From contig OZ025271.1 of NCBI GenBank assembly GCA_964019165.1, positions 8,454,275 to 8,518,274 on the forward strand: a stretch of DNA of 64,000 bases, written 5' to 3'. The first letter of the stretch is position 1; every line of letters begins with the position of its first letter. The notes beneath the pieces are model-generated. The model did no database searches, was not told the origin of the DNA, and saw nothing but the letters and a program-made list of their open reading frames with translations. Positions 23,396 to 36,206 of this stretch are shown here, in pieces. The DNA is from Mastigias papua (Eukaryota > Cnidaria > Scyphozoa > Rhizostomeae > Mastigiidae). The position numbers were made by a program, and so were the translations under genes.

Positions 23396-24142
23396 TTGTA
23401 TTCTTTATGCTCTTGTGATTCAATAATCTTAGATTCCCACCACATCCTACGTAAGTACTTGTGTTATATAAGGTTGTTATTACTTTTGAAATATTATCAA
23501 TGTTTAATATCAGTGGCTCCTATGGATACTTATCAACAGATTCATGAAGATGAGTAGGATGTTCAATATCGATTTGTAAGATATGGCCAGTTTTAAAATC
23601 ATCCGAGCTAAATTCTCGTTAACATCATATGAAACCAGCAGTAGCAGTTGTTAGGTTACTCGTGCAAAAGTACAACTTGAATGCAAATTATGAGTAGGCC
23701 ATAAAGATAGAATAGGTTTAGATTTAAAATTTAGCAAAGGATATTGCAGTAAATTGAAGTATAGCAGATTGGGATGAAGACGATTTTGCAGATAAAGTGT
23801 GACACTTGGTAAAACGCATATTACTAAAAATTTTAATGATGAAATAGCACAAGGTTAATTCTCAAGAAGTAGAAAGAATTGAAACGCAAGGGCTATAGAC
23901 TTGATGAACTGATTTAAATGACAATGATAGAGCAGTTTTATTTGCGTAAAAGTTTTGCTGAAGATCTTTATAGATGGTACCAATTCAATCTTTAATTTAT
24001 GTGGGCTGATTTAAAATTTTACAATGAACATGGGCTATTTTTTGACTACCATCTGGTTGAATAACATGCTTATCGTCAATACTTGATATAGCTGCTTGAC
24101 AACTCAGCTCAAAAACACTGATATCAAATTACGCATTTCCTG
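23396..24142. other. No gene recognised
   Basis: AT-rich; only short frames between the LINE and the next TIR element. Confidence 0.5.
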
Positions 24143-25420
24143 CAAATAGTTAAGGGACTTGTAATTATTAATATCAGGAACTGGGGCGGAAGGAATATCG
24201 ACATTTCCCTAGAACAATTCATACCCCTACTCGTATTTACAGTGAAAAATTTAGACCCCATAAAAAATCTACACAACATCTCATACCCCATAGAAACCTT
24301 TATGGGTGACAATATACAAGCTGTATTTTACACCTCAGAACCTCACATGAAAGTGTAAACTGTCACCTACATTTTGATTGGTATAGAGGATAGACCTCAA
24401 ACAAATTGAAAGTTTAACTCATAAAAATGTACAGTTTTGATGACCTCAAGTTGTGGCAAACCACATATGACAACAGGAGAAATTTAGATGAATTTTTATA
24501 TAATGAGCATTGAAATAGAAAAAAACAAAGTGACAGCAAAAAATAGATAATATCTTAGGAGGTTCACTTCAAAATGGCTCAAAACCTCGTGCATCATAAG
24601 ACAAAATGCAAAATTTTTATTGGTCAATTTTGGGAAAGAGCTTTTTAGTGTTTATTGGCTGATTAAAAAACACCAATATATTTCTTGATATTTTGTTTTC
24701 GAAATTTAGAAACAAATTTCAAGGGAAAAATAGTTTGTAATAAAATGGCAAAAGAGCCATTGAAAGGAACCTTGTGAAAAGTTGGAGAGCTCAGAAAGTG
24801 TGTTAAGTATCGAGTATTAACCTACTTAGGTAAGAAAAGATATACCATGTTCCTGCAGTTCTGCCACAGCTTGTTCTGGTGAATAAGTTTTCCATTTCAC
24901 AATTTTCATCATTATCACAATCATCATCACATATTCTAGCTAGAACTTCATCTAAATCAGAGTCCAAGTCATCTTCACTTATATAGCCCTTTCTTTGGAG
25001 AACCATTATGATCATCACTGAGTGACAAGTAATCTTCGCCATCCCTATTCACTTTTTGCTCTCCATTGCTATCATATAACTCTCTTTCTAATGACTGTGC
25101 AAGAAATGCAAGAGCCAGAAAGGAAAGGCTTTTTGAAGCGAAGAAATGTCATAAATCACAACTGAACACTGACTCCTTGTTTCAAAAGGAAGTGTAAGCT
25201 GAAGTGTTATGAAAGCTGTTCTTGAGATTGCGGCAAATATCTGTTTTTTCCCTACTATTATATCTTTCTAAGCAGGTAAAGAATTTGACACCCGAATAAT
25301 TAATGGTAATTTTAGTTTAGTAACCCAACATACTAACCATAAATATTTCCATACAACATCTCAATTCTTTCCGCCCCGGTCCCTGGCATTAAAATGACCA
25401 GTCCCTTATCTGTAATAATC
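24143..25420. mobile_element. ~1.3 kb TIR-flanked element, non-autonomous
   Basis: Near the left end (about 24150-24195) AAGGGACTTGTAATT is followed by GGAACTGGGGCGGAAGGAAT. Near the right end (about 25362-25412) the reverse complement reads AAGGGACTGGTCATT, then GGGACCGGGGCGGAAAGAAT. These give imperfect inverted repeats of about 50-60 bp. The interior is AT-rich. It has a short minus-strand frame, 24803-25042, with an acidic D/E cluster and no recognised domain. No transposase was found. Exact ends and target duplication are not resolved. Confidence 0.7.
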
Positions 25421-27664
25421 TGTATGGAAATCTGCAACATTCGTGGCAAATGAGCCCGATCAGTTGCCATAGCAACGATGCCATAAATGTACTTTCTGAA
25501 AGAAGTGAAGCCAGGTGTGAGGTCATCTTTATTCGACACAGGAGATATGTTTCTGAAAAAAGACAATATCAAGTTAATACTTTACAACATGGTTTTGTAT
25601 CGAAAGGTGAGAAAAGACATTTATAGGGCTAAAAGTCATGCCTAGTTAAAGGATTCGTATCAAATGCGCTTGTAGAAGTTGAGAGATTTATAGAACGTAG
25701 CATACTATTTTAATAGAATTCAGAATTTCAGAATGTCAACTATCTATCATTAGATATTTCTTGAGTTGATAAATGCAACACAAATGTAACTAAAAGAATA
25801 TAGACGAAATATTGACAAAACTGTGAAAGCTTTTCATTTCAAATGACAAACATCAAATCAGCATAATGATACAAAATGAATGCCAAGCTGTGAATTCATC
25901 ACGTGACTCTATCTATTTTCAGCAACCATTTTTGAGTACTTATGTTTAAACTAATAAACACCCATTTGACCCCTTTAGATACAATTTGTCCTATTTCTGT
26001 AATAAGATAAATTTTGCCGTTTCATCACGGTAGTGTAATTTTTCTCTATGATGATATTTTAGAAAAATTGCTGTCCTTTTTCAGCCTCTTACTTTGTGCA
26101 TTTAGTTTACACATTGTACTTGTCATCGGTTTCCTCGCATGCAGCACAATCCCATTGATTTGAGCTCCTTGTAGTCTATAGCACATCTTTCTTTCTAGCT
26201 TGTTGAAAATATAGTTGAAAATGTGTCTCGAAGTGAAGTGTCGACTCTCCCAATTACTCGTTATTTTGCACGTTCTCGTTCTCGTACGTATGTTTACTCA
26301 TGCATAGCGTCACTATTTTCATCATAGCTCAAGCCTATGGTTTGAAAATCAACCATTTCATATAAACTAATAGCCCACATATACCAGGGGTTTGGGAAAA
26401 GAGAAGAAAACAGCTTCTGTTATAGGAGTAATGACGAATCAATACGAAATAGGAATAATGAAAACGTCGTCAAACAATAGGTCCAGTTGCATACTTATCT
26501 GCTTTGGCTGGGAGAGCAGTATTCTGCCTCTCTCCAATTTAACCTGTCACTGCTTATAGTCCTGCAATATATTAGACATGAAGTGAACTTTTTGACAGAA
26601 AAACATCATCTAATCGTGAATCCTAAATGGCAACCATGCGTCAAAAACTCCTGTCACTTGACTCTAAGAACTGAATTTAATTGTATATGGTAATGAGCCA
26701 TTATTGAACTTCGAGTTCCTTGAGAATTGCTAAAATTTCATTTAGATATAATAGAAGTCTTGCAAAACTCTTTTGATGAGAGAAGGCTAATGGAGCCAGG
26801 ACTTTTCAAATATTTGGTGAAAAAGCAGATATTCATTATGATGCACATCATAAACTGTTTTGCAGTAAAAATTAATGGTTGAAGGTAAACTTTTAATTAT
26901 ACACATGGGAAGGATATATTTCAAGGAGTGTTTCAAGTTTCATTCTTGGAGTCTCTGTTGCTCAAAATGTAACTGATAGCCCTTGGAATCAAGACCTATC
27001 TCACACACTGAATATTGCAATAAGAACATTTCTTGGATGTAACAACACATCCTGGGGGACAGGGGTGGCTATAGTCTTCTTATTTGCTCTATTAAGTAGC
27101 ACATAGCTCTAAGAAATTACTTAAGTTCCAAAATGAAATGTAATGTGGCAGAATGAAAGATGAAGTACTTAATGAGTCATGAACTATGATTTGAATTTAA
27201 CCAAATATTTAAATATTAAAAAATCTTAATAGTCAAAATTAAATGTAGAATATATTAGTTATGTAGTAAACTGTTTCCTGCATGAATATGACATTTGTTC
27301 TAAACTCTTATACTACTTATCTTCTTCTTTTCATTAATTTACTTACCAAGTGCTGTAGTTGGAGTCATGACAATCAATTGAAAGCAACAGAGCATGAAAC
27401 TAATTTAACTTCTTTTGATTACTGAATATTATCAATCAATACTATCTGAACATTTAATGATGAACATGTGAACATTATCATTACAATAATTAAGTTTTTG
27501 ATACATACTATCAATAATTTCAGCAATCATTGTTTCTAGGAGGGTTTTGAAAATTTGACTGGAAGTAGGTGTCAATTTTTCACGTTAAAGCCAGATATTC
27601 CTGAGCCCCTAGAGACCTACCCTGAGCATACAACTGGGGATTAAACTATCTTTTTCTGACTTGA
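25421..27664. other. No gene recognised
   Basis: AT-rich, with no convincing exon, RNA gene or repeat. The frame at 26487-26693 has no motif. Confidence 0.5.
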
Positions 27665-27667
27665 GTC

Positions 27668-28205
27668 CGGTTCAGTTCAGTTCAGTTCATTTTATTTTAA
27701 AATTCCGCTACATACAAAAACCTCTAAAATTACATATACCATACAACATAAAGCACAGAATACAATAAGAAATATAAACTAAGATTATAAAATTAATTAC
27801 AGCATACAACAATCACTAAATACACTAAGAATTACAAAAAATTTTTGAGAAGAATTTGTATGCAGGGAATTTCTTATAAGGAGGAGCTCTCTCAATAGAT
27901 AAACTAATCGTGGAGAGAGCACCCCCTAGGTTACAGACAAAATTTTGGAGTTAGATTGACGATTATAAAAAATATTTGTAGCTCACTATTCTATATTTTA
28001 AATGTGAATCGTGGCTGATTAATTCAATTTCTAAAACTAGTATTTGGTAGTAAGGAAATGGAGCTTAAGATGATATCTGAAACTCGTTACTGTTGAAGCT
28101 AGCTTTATAACATGCGGAATGCTGTTCCAAGATTTTGCACCTGCATATCTTATGGATTTCAATCCATATTGTAAAGTATTTTACGAATGTCACCTTTACG
28201 TGCTT
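27668..28205 (-). mobile_element. Probable 3' end of a LINE (minus strand)
   Basis: The left edge is a GTTCA tandem run (GTTCAGTTCAGTTCAGTTCA, 27671-27690) followed by TTTTATTTT. On the minus strand this would be a TGAAC-repeat tail, typical of CR1/L2/Daphne-type LINE ends. A-rich sequence follows, then a block around 28085-28175 (GGAATGCTGTTCCAAGATTT) that resembles 3' untranslated LINE sequence I have seen in other invertebrates. No reverse transcriptase is present. The right boundary is approximate. Confidence 0.45.
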
Positions 28206-29137
28206 GCCTGGTATCATGTTGATGAACTTGTGAAAGTACATCAAAATAATCATGAAAACAAGATGGGGAATACTTATTTACAGATTCAAAAACAAGTTAG
28301 TAGTTTCATTTCAAAAGGATCCTTCAGCTTAAGGATTTGTGCCACAGCCCTCCACCTTTAACAGCCCTTCACTTACTATTAATGATTAAACAAATCAGAA
28401 CTTCTATGGATTTGAACTTGAGATAATCTATTACAGGCACAATGATTTCACAACATTTAACAGTCATAAGTTAATCATATCTGTGCATCTCTTGATGATG
28501 GACGATCAGTGTTTTATGACGTCAAAACTTGTTAACTATTACCTTCACAGAATATTACTGCTGCTTCAAACAGCTTTAGCATCACATGACTAAAGTAAGA
28601 ACCTAAAATTATGAGCAAATGACTTCAGATGATGTTGACTTAAAATTGCATTGCTCACAGCCGGCCATTGACCATGGTAAATCACTGAATAAAATTGATA
28701 CGTACGGCTACCAATCACAATACTTTGATTGCATCTCTCCAAATGGATTTAACACTATGTTCCAACTGTTTAATTTGCAGTTTTATATAGATTCGTTCAT
28801 GAGGAGCATAACCATACAAGGAATCTGTTTTCACGACTAGTCTCATTTATTAAGACCAAGCCAGTAGACAATGTAGGCCTAATGTTTTGAACTTTCACCT
28901 CGTTTTCGGTCTGAGACCAATAGCTTATAGTAGCGTCGATAATTTCAAGGTAACTTTACTACATTTTGCTTGGCACTATATTCTCATTCAACACCGGCCA
29001 TAATTCAACACTGGTCCTTATAATGCAAGAGGATAGGTTTGGTCTACTGTGACAGTTGTCTACTACCAATTTGGGCCACATTTTACGTCTTCCAGAAAAG
29101 CACCAAATTGAGAAACTTATAAGGTACTATTACACAC
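28206..29137. other. No gene recognised
   Basis: AT-rich; short frames without motifs. Confidence 0.5.
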
Positions 29138-29419
29138 TTACTTCTCCCCTGTGCGAACCCTATTGCATTTACAGGACAGCAGCAACAATAATAAAATCAC
29201 AAATGAATCGCGAAGGAAGCACACGAAACTAAAAAATTCCGAGTGATCGACAACTTTTGGGTGTGGAATTGGGCCGACAAATGTTTCTTTTAAAAACTGT
29301 TGATCAAGCTTCTCGTCTACCCAAATGCTTAACAGGAGTAAAACTTCCTCATCAACCCGAGCTGAACCTCTGTCAACAGCTTCCATACTCAGTATAGCAA
29401 AATGTTTTTCGATTTCCAA
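29138..29419 (-). pseudogene. Myb/SANT-like fragment or single exon
   Basis: A 93-codon minus-strand frame begins with an acidic N-terminus and then ARVDEEVLLLLSIWVDEKLD at about residues 20-39. The pattern E-x-x-x-LL-x-IW-x-DE is typical of the first helices of trihelix/Myb-SANT-like DNA-binding domains. These are common in transposon-associated and host regulatory proteins of invertebrates. The similarity stops after about residue 47, where a GTCGGC could be a splice donor. The rest is hydrophobic and probably not coding. I read it as a first exon or a relic, with moderate doubt. Confidence 0.4.
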
Positions 29420-32400
29420 TACTCTTGTTAGTCAGCAATCAGTGAAAAATTTTTAAATGAAAGTGGTGCACTTTGCTGCAATTAATAAACAAGAATATGT
29501 GGATATTAAAACTGCCCCGGGTTCAACCCTGATTTCAACCCATATTCAGACTACGCTGACAGCAAGTAGCCCAGAGCAACCTCAGGGGCGAACTCAGCTC
29601 TGCTACAGGGTCAGTTTACAATGGTTTGAACCTGGGGCAAACCCAGGTTAATTGTGCTTACATTACAAAAATCTAACTCGGGTTAATCTAGCTCTGGTTC
29701 GCATGGGGTTAGTTTGTGCAATATAAGCAGGGTTTTAACTTCATCTGACTTTTTGCTGCTCCTTTTACTTCTTCTATCCCATCAAATTTTGTATTCCCCA
29801 AAGTTATAATACACATTGCTACAGATTGAATAACTTTACCCCAATAATCATTCATTTGTCGGAAAATATAAAATAAGCGACAGTAACTTTACCTATTTTA
29901 ATGCATTAAAAGAAAACATATTTTATCCCATATTTGCCCAAGAACGTTAATTGTGTCTCAATTGATTCCACTACTGGACGTGCTCGTCAATCGCTGGTAC
30001 TAGCTGCTGGGACAAAACCATGGACTACAATATTTAAAGCAGCTTTCAGTCGAAAATTGAAAAAGTTGGGTCCTTGTACGCCAACCCATTTATCACCACT
30101 TCAAGAAAATCAACGCCATAAACGATTGGTGTAAGAAAGGCCGATAAAGTCCTCTACACTCAAACTTATGACCAGTAACTACACTTTCTTTAGCTCAAGG
30201 TACTTGAATGGACTCGCGGTACTGGACTGCGCAAAATTTTACTGTATATCTAAGCCATTCTTTCGTAGCAATGCATGTAATCATTTGAATGTCATGTGAC
30301 ATTTCGAACGAAGAAGGCAAGTAAAAGAAACGATATACAACATTGGGTTGGCGCAATCTAATATACATATAAAAGTATAATTTATAATGTATAATACAAT
30401 TAGGAATTAATGCTTGTACCTCTTAACATAATCTCTAAACATGATTAAAAATTGCCTTGAGTCAACCAATTACTTTCATGGTTAATATGGACCCAAAATT
30501 CAATCATATAAAGGAGATTCAATACACTTCTGTGATTATGGCCTACTTAACTTAATATCGATAAAATCTAATGGGTAATCCTCGCATTGGCAACTGCAAG
30601 ACTCCTGTATGAGGCTTGGAGCACATGTAAAACAGGCCCCCTTACGATCAATGTCACTAAAAACTCCTAAACATTTACATTCTCTAAAAGGTCCTCGTTT
30701 GATAATCCAATACTACCTTCTCATCTCAAGAGTCTTTTTAATCGAAGTTGAATGAAGTGGGTGTATGAACTAAGGTGACAATGGATGGGTACATGCCTTG
30801 TCAACTGTACTGCTTGCTTTCCAGAATAGAGGCCAGTTTCCGAGCAGACCAAAAATTCAACCTCATGTTTAATCAAATATTATGTTGACTTTGATTTGAA
30901 ATACATTCAGACAATGCTATGAATAAGACCGATAAAGGTCCGGGACCTAATTCTAGGAGAACTTCAACATATCATCATATAAAATGTTTCCTCTTCATAT
31001 CCGAGCGCATTCTAAACACTTTGTTGACACATTTCCTGTAACACTGATTGTCTACACTAAATCACATATTGTTTCAGCAAATGAAGGAAATTATGATGTC
31101 AAGGTCTGGATGAACTTACAACTACAGGCACGGCCTATAAACATTTGGGATTATATCTATCCATAGGCCTCTCTGTTGTGTCATGTGACAGTGTGTAGCA
31201 AATGAAGTTACAGATTAATTTGTATTCACAGGATGAAATTGGCTTTCTAAGAGGAGGAAAACTCATAACATGTTGTCCAAATAAGGGCACTATGAGGATC
31301 TGAAGGGCGTGTACAAAGAGAGTAGTCTTGAGGGCATTTACCAACACTCCCTTTAGGTTCTAATTGGGTTCTATGTTACTCCATAGCACGGTGTATCTAG
31401 ATGACCTTTATAAATACCATTTAAACTTCGTGCATTTCCTTATTTCACTGGATCTCTTGCTAACAATGATGACATCAATAAATGACTTTCAATTATTATT
31501 GCCATCTCATATCATAAGGAAGTAAATTAATACGGAGACATTACCCTCAAATTACAAATCAAAAGGCAGTTCTCTAACTGAGAATCATACACAGGCACAG
31601 AGCGCTTCATATTTAAAATGAGTAATGGTAAATTAGGTCAGATAGCCACGTGATCAAATAGTAATCCCATGCTATGGTGATAGTGGTTTTGTTCCGAAAT
31701 ATAGCTAAAAGAGGACTCCAACACAAGCAAATCAGGGACAATGAAGACAAATTCATTGCTCCTAGACAATAAACCTATTACTAGGTTTATAATACCTGCC
31801 ATTCTCCAAAAGTAGATGAAATAGTTATTAATCAAAACCAGCTAATATGTACAAAGTACTATATCAAAATAAATAAACACGACATGACAAACAAAAAATG
31901 CTAGAAAATGCACCAGTTCGCATAATAAATTACAACTGTCAGATGAAGCCTCCTACAATAACAAAAGGGTATTACAAATGAGATGTCTAATGCATGTGAT
32001 TGGCTAATAGAACAATGAAAACACACAAGGCAGTGCTTCCTACGATAACAAATTGAGAAATTGCAGGACAAGGAGACAAGCAAGGTAAATAGGCTGAAAA
32101 GCGGTGGCCAGGGTGACGAAGCCAAGAGGGTCAAAAAGTGGTATGGAAAGTGAAGGAGAGGGGAGAGTTTTGCACAGAAATGCATGCCTAGAAATAAGAA
32201 AGATAACAAATTATAACTACAAGGTAATCCTATTCAGATTGTATAGAAGTAAAAAGGGGAGACCTCCAACATTCAAAAGAGGCTTCCTTGCTCCCTATCA
32301 ATTTCGTCACTGATGACAAATTAAAACACTCCAGCTCCTTCGCTGTTCCATTGCTGTCCTTACCTCTTGCCTATTAGGCGATCGATGCTACTGCTACAGC

Positions 32401-32489
32401 AATTGTTCGAAAGTTGCAAAGGACGATAGCAGAAAGCAACACATAACCGTGTAGAAATGTACAGATATCGCATTGAATAAATAGTATTG
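29420..32489. other. No gene recognised; one internally repetitive patch
   Basis: Between about 29510 and 29740 are several related words (GGGTTCAACCC, TGGTTTGAACCTGGGG, CCAGGTTAATTG, CGGGTTAATC). They suggest a short repeat, possibly a SINE or MITE end. I could not define termini or RNA polymerase III boxes in the correct order. The remainder is AT-rich without recognised features. Confidence 0.4.
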
Positions 32490-35329
32490 TCAAGACTGTA
32501 ACTCTACTGTCATCTTCAATTGCAAGGCAAATCTTTTAGCCACAGATGAAAACTGTTTTTCAAAGCAAATAGCCTCGAAATGAATTCCATTTGAAATGAC
32601 CTCACTAGAATCACATGACCTCTGAATAGAGATGTAATCAACCAAAAACACTGGGAAAATACCAAAGGGAAAAATGAGACCAAAACTTACCATTGAAGAA
32701 GGCGACTTCTGTTTCTCAATGTAACAGTCTATGAGGAAGAAATAAAGGAAAATATTTGAAAACAAAATACATCATTCTATAAATCACTAATTGTTTAACA
32801 ATTCTATTAACCAACAAAATATATTTACAGGAAAGTTAATTATGCTAATACTGGTTCTGGCACATTGTCGTCAATGGAATTCAAGTTAACAGAAATTAGA
32901 GCAACATTCCATTCTTACAATATGAGCACGCAGCTCATTGTAAATAAAATAAATTTAAACCAACTAACTCCAAATATCAAATTGATTTCATGACGTCATC
33001 AAATAATAAGCATATCTCAAAAAACTCCTGCACACTTACTGTTGACACTTGGAAAGTTATCTTTACTGCGGATGGAGGAGAACTAGAAGTTGGAGGAGTC
33101 TGAAAGAGACATGAGTAAACATATTAACAAAACAACACACAGCAACTGTCTGTTTTTTATAAGGCCTAGGTAATTTCGGTGAAAGGCCTTGGGACCAATG
33201 ACAAAGTACCAACAAATGAGAAAAGGTTAAGTAGACAGAGAGATAAGATCAAGTTTGTTGATGTTAGATTTGAACAAACCCTGCCGCACAAGGAATGCCA
33301 ATGATGTCCACAAATGATCACGTGATGTGAATTAGAATATGACGTCATATGAACCTACTGGATATTGAGAAGGTGTACTGACGTCATGGGATGCAGTTCC
33401 AGATGATGGTGAATGGTGCGGCTATAAGAGAAAATAACGAAGTATTGTATAACGAAAATACGTCATAATGATCACCAATGAGTACTTATCAATTCATTTA
33501 CACTTTCATATATTTCAGATGTACTAAACCTCATCTCATAAATTGGCCGTATTATGCACAGTCTCACTTAAAAACAGTAGACATCTTATGTGGCAATAAT
33601 AGAAAAATAAAATCGTCTCAACGTACTGCTGAAGAGGTTGTAATACATCATCGCATATGATGCCATTCAATTGACTTTTTTCAGTATACAACAATAGCAA
33701 CAACAACAATAAGAAAAATATTAGAAGGAGCAAATCAACTGAATGATGACATAACATACCATTGAATGATCGACAGTACTATAAACATCTGCGTTGGGGG
33801 ATGTCATGCGAGAGGTGGACATCTGTAATGACACATCAGAAATTACAATAAAGATCCATAAGGGTTATCAGCTGATATCATAGTTTGACAAACAGTATAG
33901 ATAGCTGCTACGATAAAGCAATACAAAATTTTATGTAAAACAAAACTTTCATTCCATCAAAAGTGTGCATTCCATTGAACTGCCCAGTCAGTCTAATGTC
34001 ACATACAACTTTGTTAGCAAATATTTAAGCATCATAACTTACTGTTGATGGCATTGTGGGAGACCAATAGTGCAAGGAAATGTTGACAATGAAAAAGAAA
34101 CATCTATTGAAGAGAAAGGAGAAATATAGTACAAAACAACATGATAAAGTGAAAAACAAAGCAAGGCTACTAAAACAAAATTTGAAAAAAATTGAGGATA
34201 AAAAAGGGCTCTTTCAATAATGTCCCCATTCCATCAAAGTTTAACAGTCTGTCAGTAGCACTAGTAAGATTAATATTTGCCTGTCATTAAAATTGTTAAC
34301 TAACTAAATTCTAATAAGAAACTTTGCAATCCCACGTCGCATTAGGATACACACTTAATGGACTTAATTTTGCATCAAAATGGTTCCTATCCAGTTTATT
34401 AACATGATGACCTGACTTTATCTAATGTACTAACTCCACTTCAATCTCTGTATAGGCCTTAATGCACCATAAGTTGAATAATCACTTGCAAAGAAAGCGA
34501 AAGTCTATCAGATGAACTCATAATTATCCCTGAAAGTATTGGAATAGACACATATACAAATATAACTCTCAAACAAAACCAAACATACTGTATGCTGTAA
34601 AGATATTAGGGTAGACTTAGCTTCTTATAACTAAAATAAACTAACAACAGCATGTAGCGAAATAATTGCATAAAAATAAGGATAAAAATGACATACAAAT
34701 AGAAAATACGAAAAATGCGCCAGTTTTGTAACAAAAATCAGAGTAGAATGAAGTCTTGAGATGAACTTCCCTGAGGATACAATGAAATGTTTCAACTGAC
34801 ATGTTCAGTAAATGTGACTATCATTAGAACAATAGACACACAATCTAAAATGTATGACTTCGATTGTAAACACAGAGATTCTTATAAGAAATTTCACACA
34901 AATGCACCACGTGTTCGTACACAAGAGGGTATATTAGTGGTTCATCATTAAGTTACGCATTTTCGGCCAATCAACTCTTCTGTATGATTCAACAAGAGAC
35001 TGCTCCATGTATTATTCGTTAATACTCAATAGAACTAAGCAATATCTTACGACAGATTTGGTCAAAAATCCCATGAAATATATACGTAGTTTGATAAACA
35101 TCACCAAACGTTGCTAGGTTAATGTAATGTAAAATTTAACTAAAGCAAAAATTTCATTCCACTAGATGTGTGCAGTCCATTAAATCCTTCAATCAGTCTA
35201 CGGTGACAAATGGCAAACACATAGCATGCCAGTTACAATGTCATAACTTACTGTTGATGATGGATGATCAATTGCTCGAGAAGGAAGATGATCAATTGCT
35301 CGAAGAGATGGTAAGAGTGAGAGTGCTTC
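32490..35329 (-). CDS. Candidate multi-exon gene of short repeated exons (3' part)
   Basis: Seven minus-strand segments are bounded by AG acceptors and GT donors. In transcript order they are 35252-35329 (78 nt), 34043-34103 (61), 33760-33822 (63), 33359-33421 (63), 33040-33099 (60), 32691-32714 (24) and 32490-32621 (132 nt including the stop). All but the second are multiples of three and read in phase 0, so each could be skipped without a frameshift. Donors share a context: TCAACA before GTAAGT, or TCAATG before GTAWGT. The peptides are Ser/Pro/Thr-rich, with tyrosine-containing DVYSTVDHS and STPSQYP and a repeated RAIDH motif. The last exon encodes about 43 residues ending KMTVELQS. Introns around the first two exons are also alike, suggesting segmental duplication. 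Upstream exons and function are unknown; a low-complexity tail is plausible. The model is inferred from splice signals only. Confidence 0.45.
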
Positions 35330-36180
35330 CTATTAATGAAAAAGAAGAATTATAAAATAAAACAAGATGGAAGTTATCAAGATGACAGAAAATAAGAAAA
35401 AGCAACATGAAGATCGACCAAAATGAGAAGTTTTTTGCATCAGATGTGTCCATTTAGTCAAAGTTTCCAATCCGTATACAGCTGTAGTATGACTAAAACC
35501 TGCCAGTCAATACAAGCCAGTTAACAGTGGGGGTGGGGGTTGGGGTAGTGTGGACAGTGCTCCAAATAATTAGCTAAGATTCTTGTATTTCGAGATGTCC
35601 CAAATAGTTATTTGAACGTATAACACGGTGGAAAAAATGCAGCCTAATCTGATATAAATACCCTAGACAGGCATATCCTTATGGTTTTATAGCTATTCCA
35701 ATACAGTTTCTTACTTGGAAATCGTTTGCAGTGCTTGTTTAAAAGATTGAGCACATGATCTAACAATTTATGCAGTTATCATCAACTACGTTTTATACTT
35801 CAGAATGAATGGCTACTAAGCTGATTCCAGTCAAACGCACTCTTAATTCCAATATAAAGATGTATCTCTCCTGGAGCAACTTTTTATTTCACATCCATGA
35901 AGTACCGGAGCTCCAGGGGCGATTGGGTTCTAATTGCCTTCAACTTGTCGAATATGTGGCATTTCAGAGTCGTCCAAAACTGTAAAGCCTTCATGGTTTC
36001 CATAAAGTTGTTACCTGTCACTACTTGTGGCTTGCATTTCAACAGAAACATACCTAAATATTTTGCAGCAACACATTACGACATGTAGAAACAGCTGACG
36101 ACTGGGTCGCTGAGTTAGGGACAGCAGGAGATAAATTGTTTCCAGTATGCACTTGGCACTTCGTCAAAGGAAGTTATTGA
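35330..36180. other. No gene; G-rich run at 35527-35550
   Basis: AT-rich apart from GTGGGGGTGGGGGTTGGGG at about 35527-35546, which could form a G-quadruplex on the plus strand. Confidence 0.5.
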
Positions 36181-36206
36181 AAAATTGCAGCGCGACAAGG
36201 AAAACG

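Noticed and set aside
29510..29740. tRNA-derived SINE
   Set aside because: A B-box-like GGTTCAAACC is visible on the minus strand, but no A box lies at the right distance and no tail or target duplication was found.
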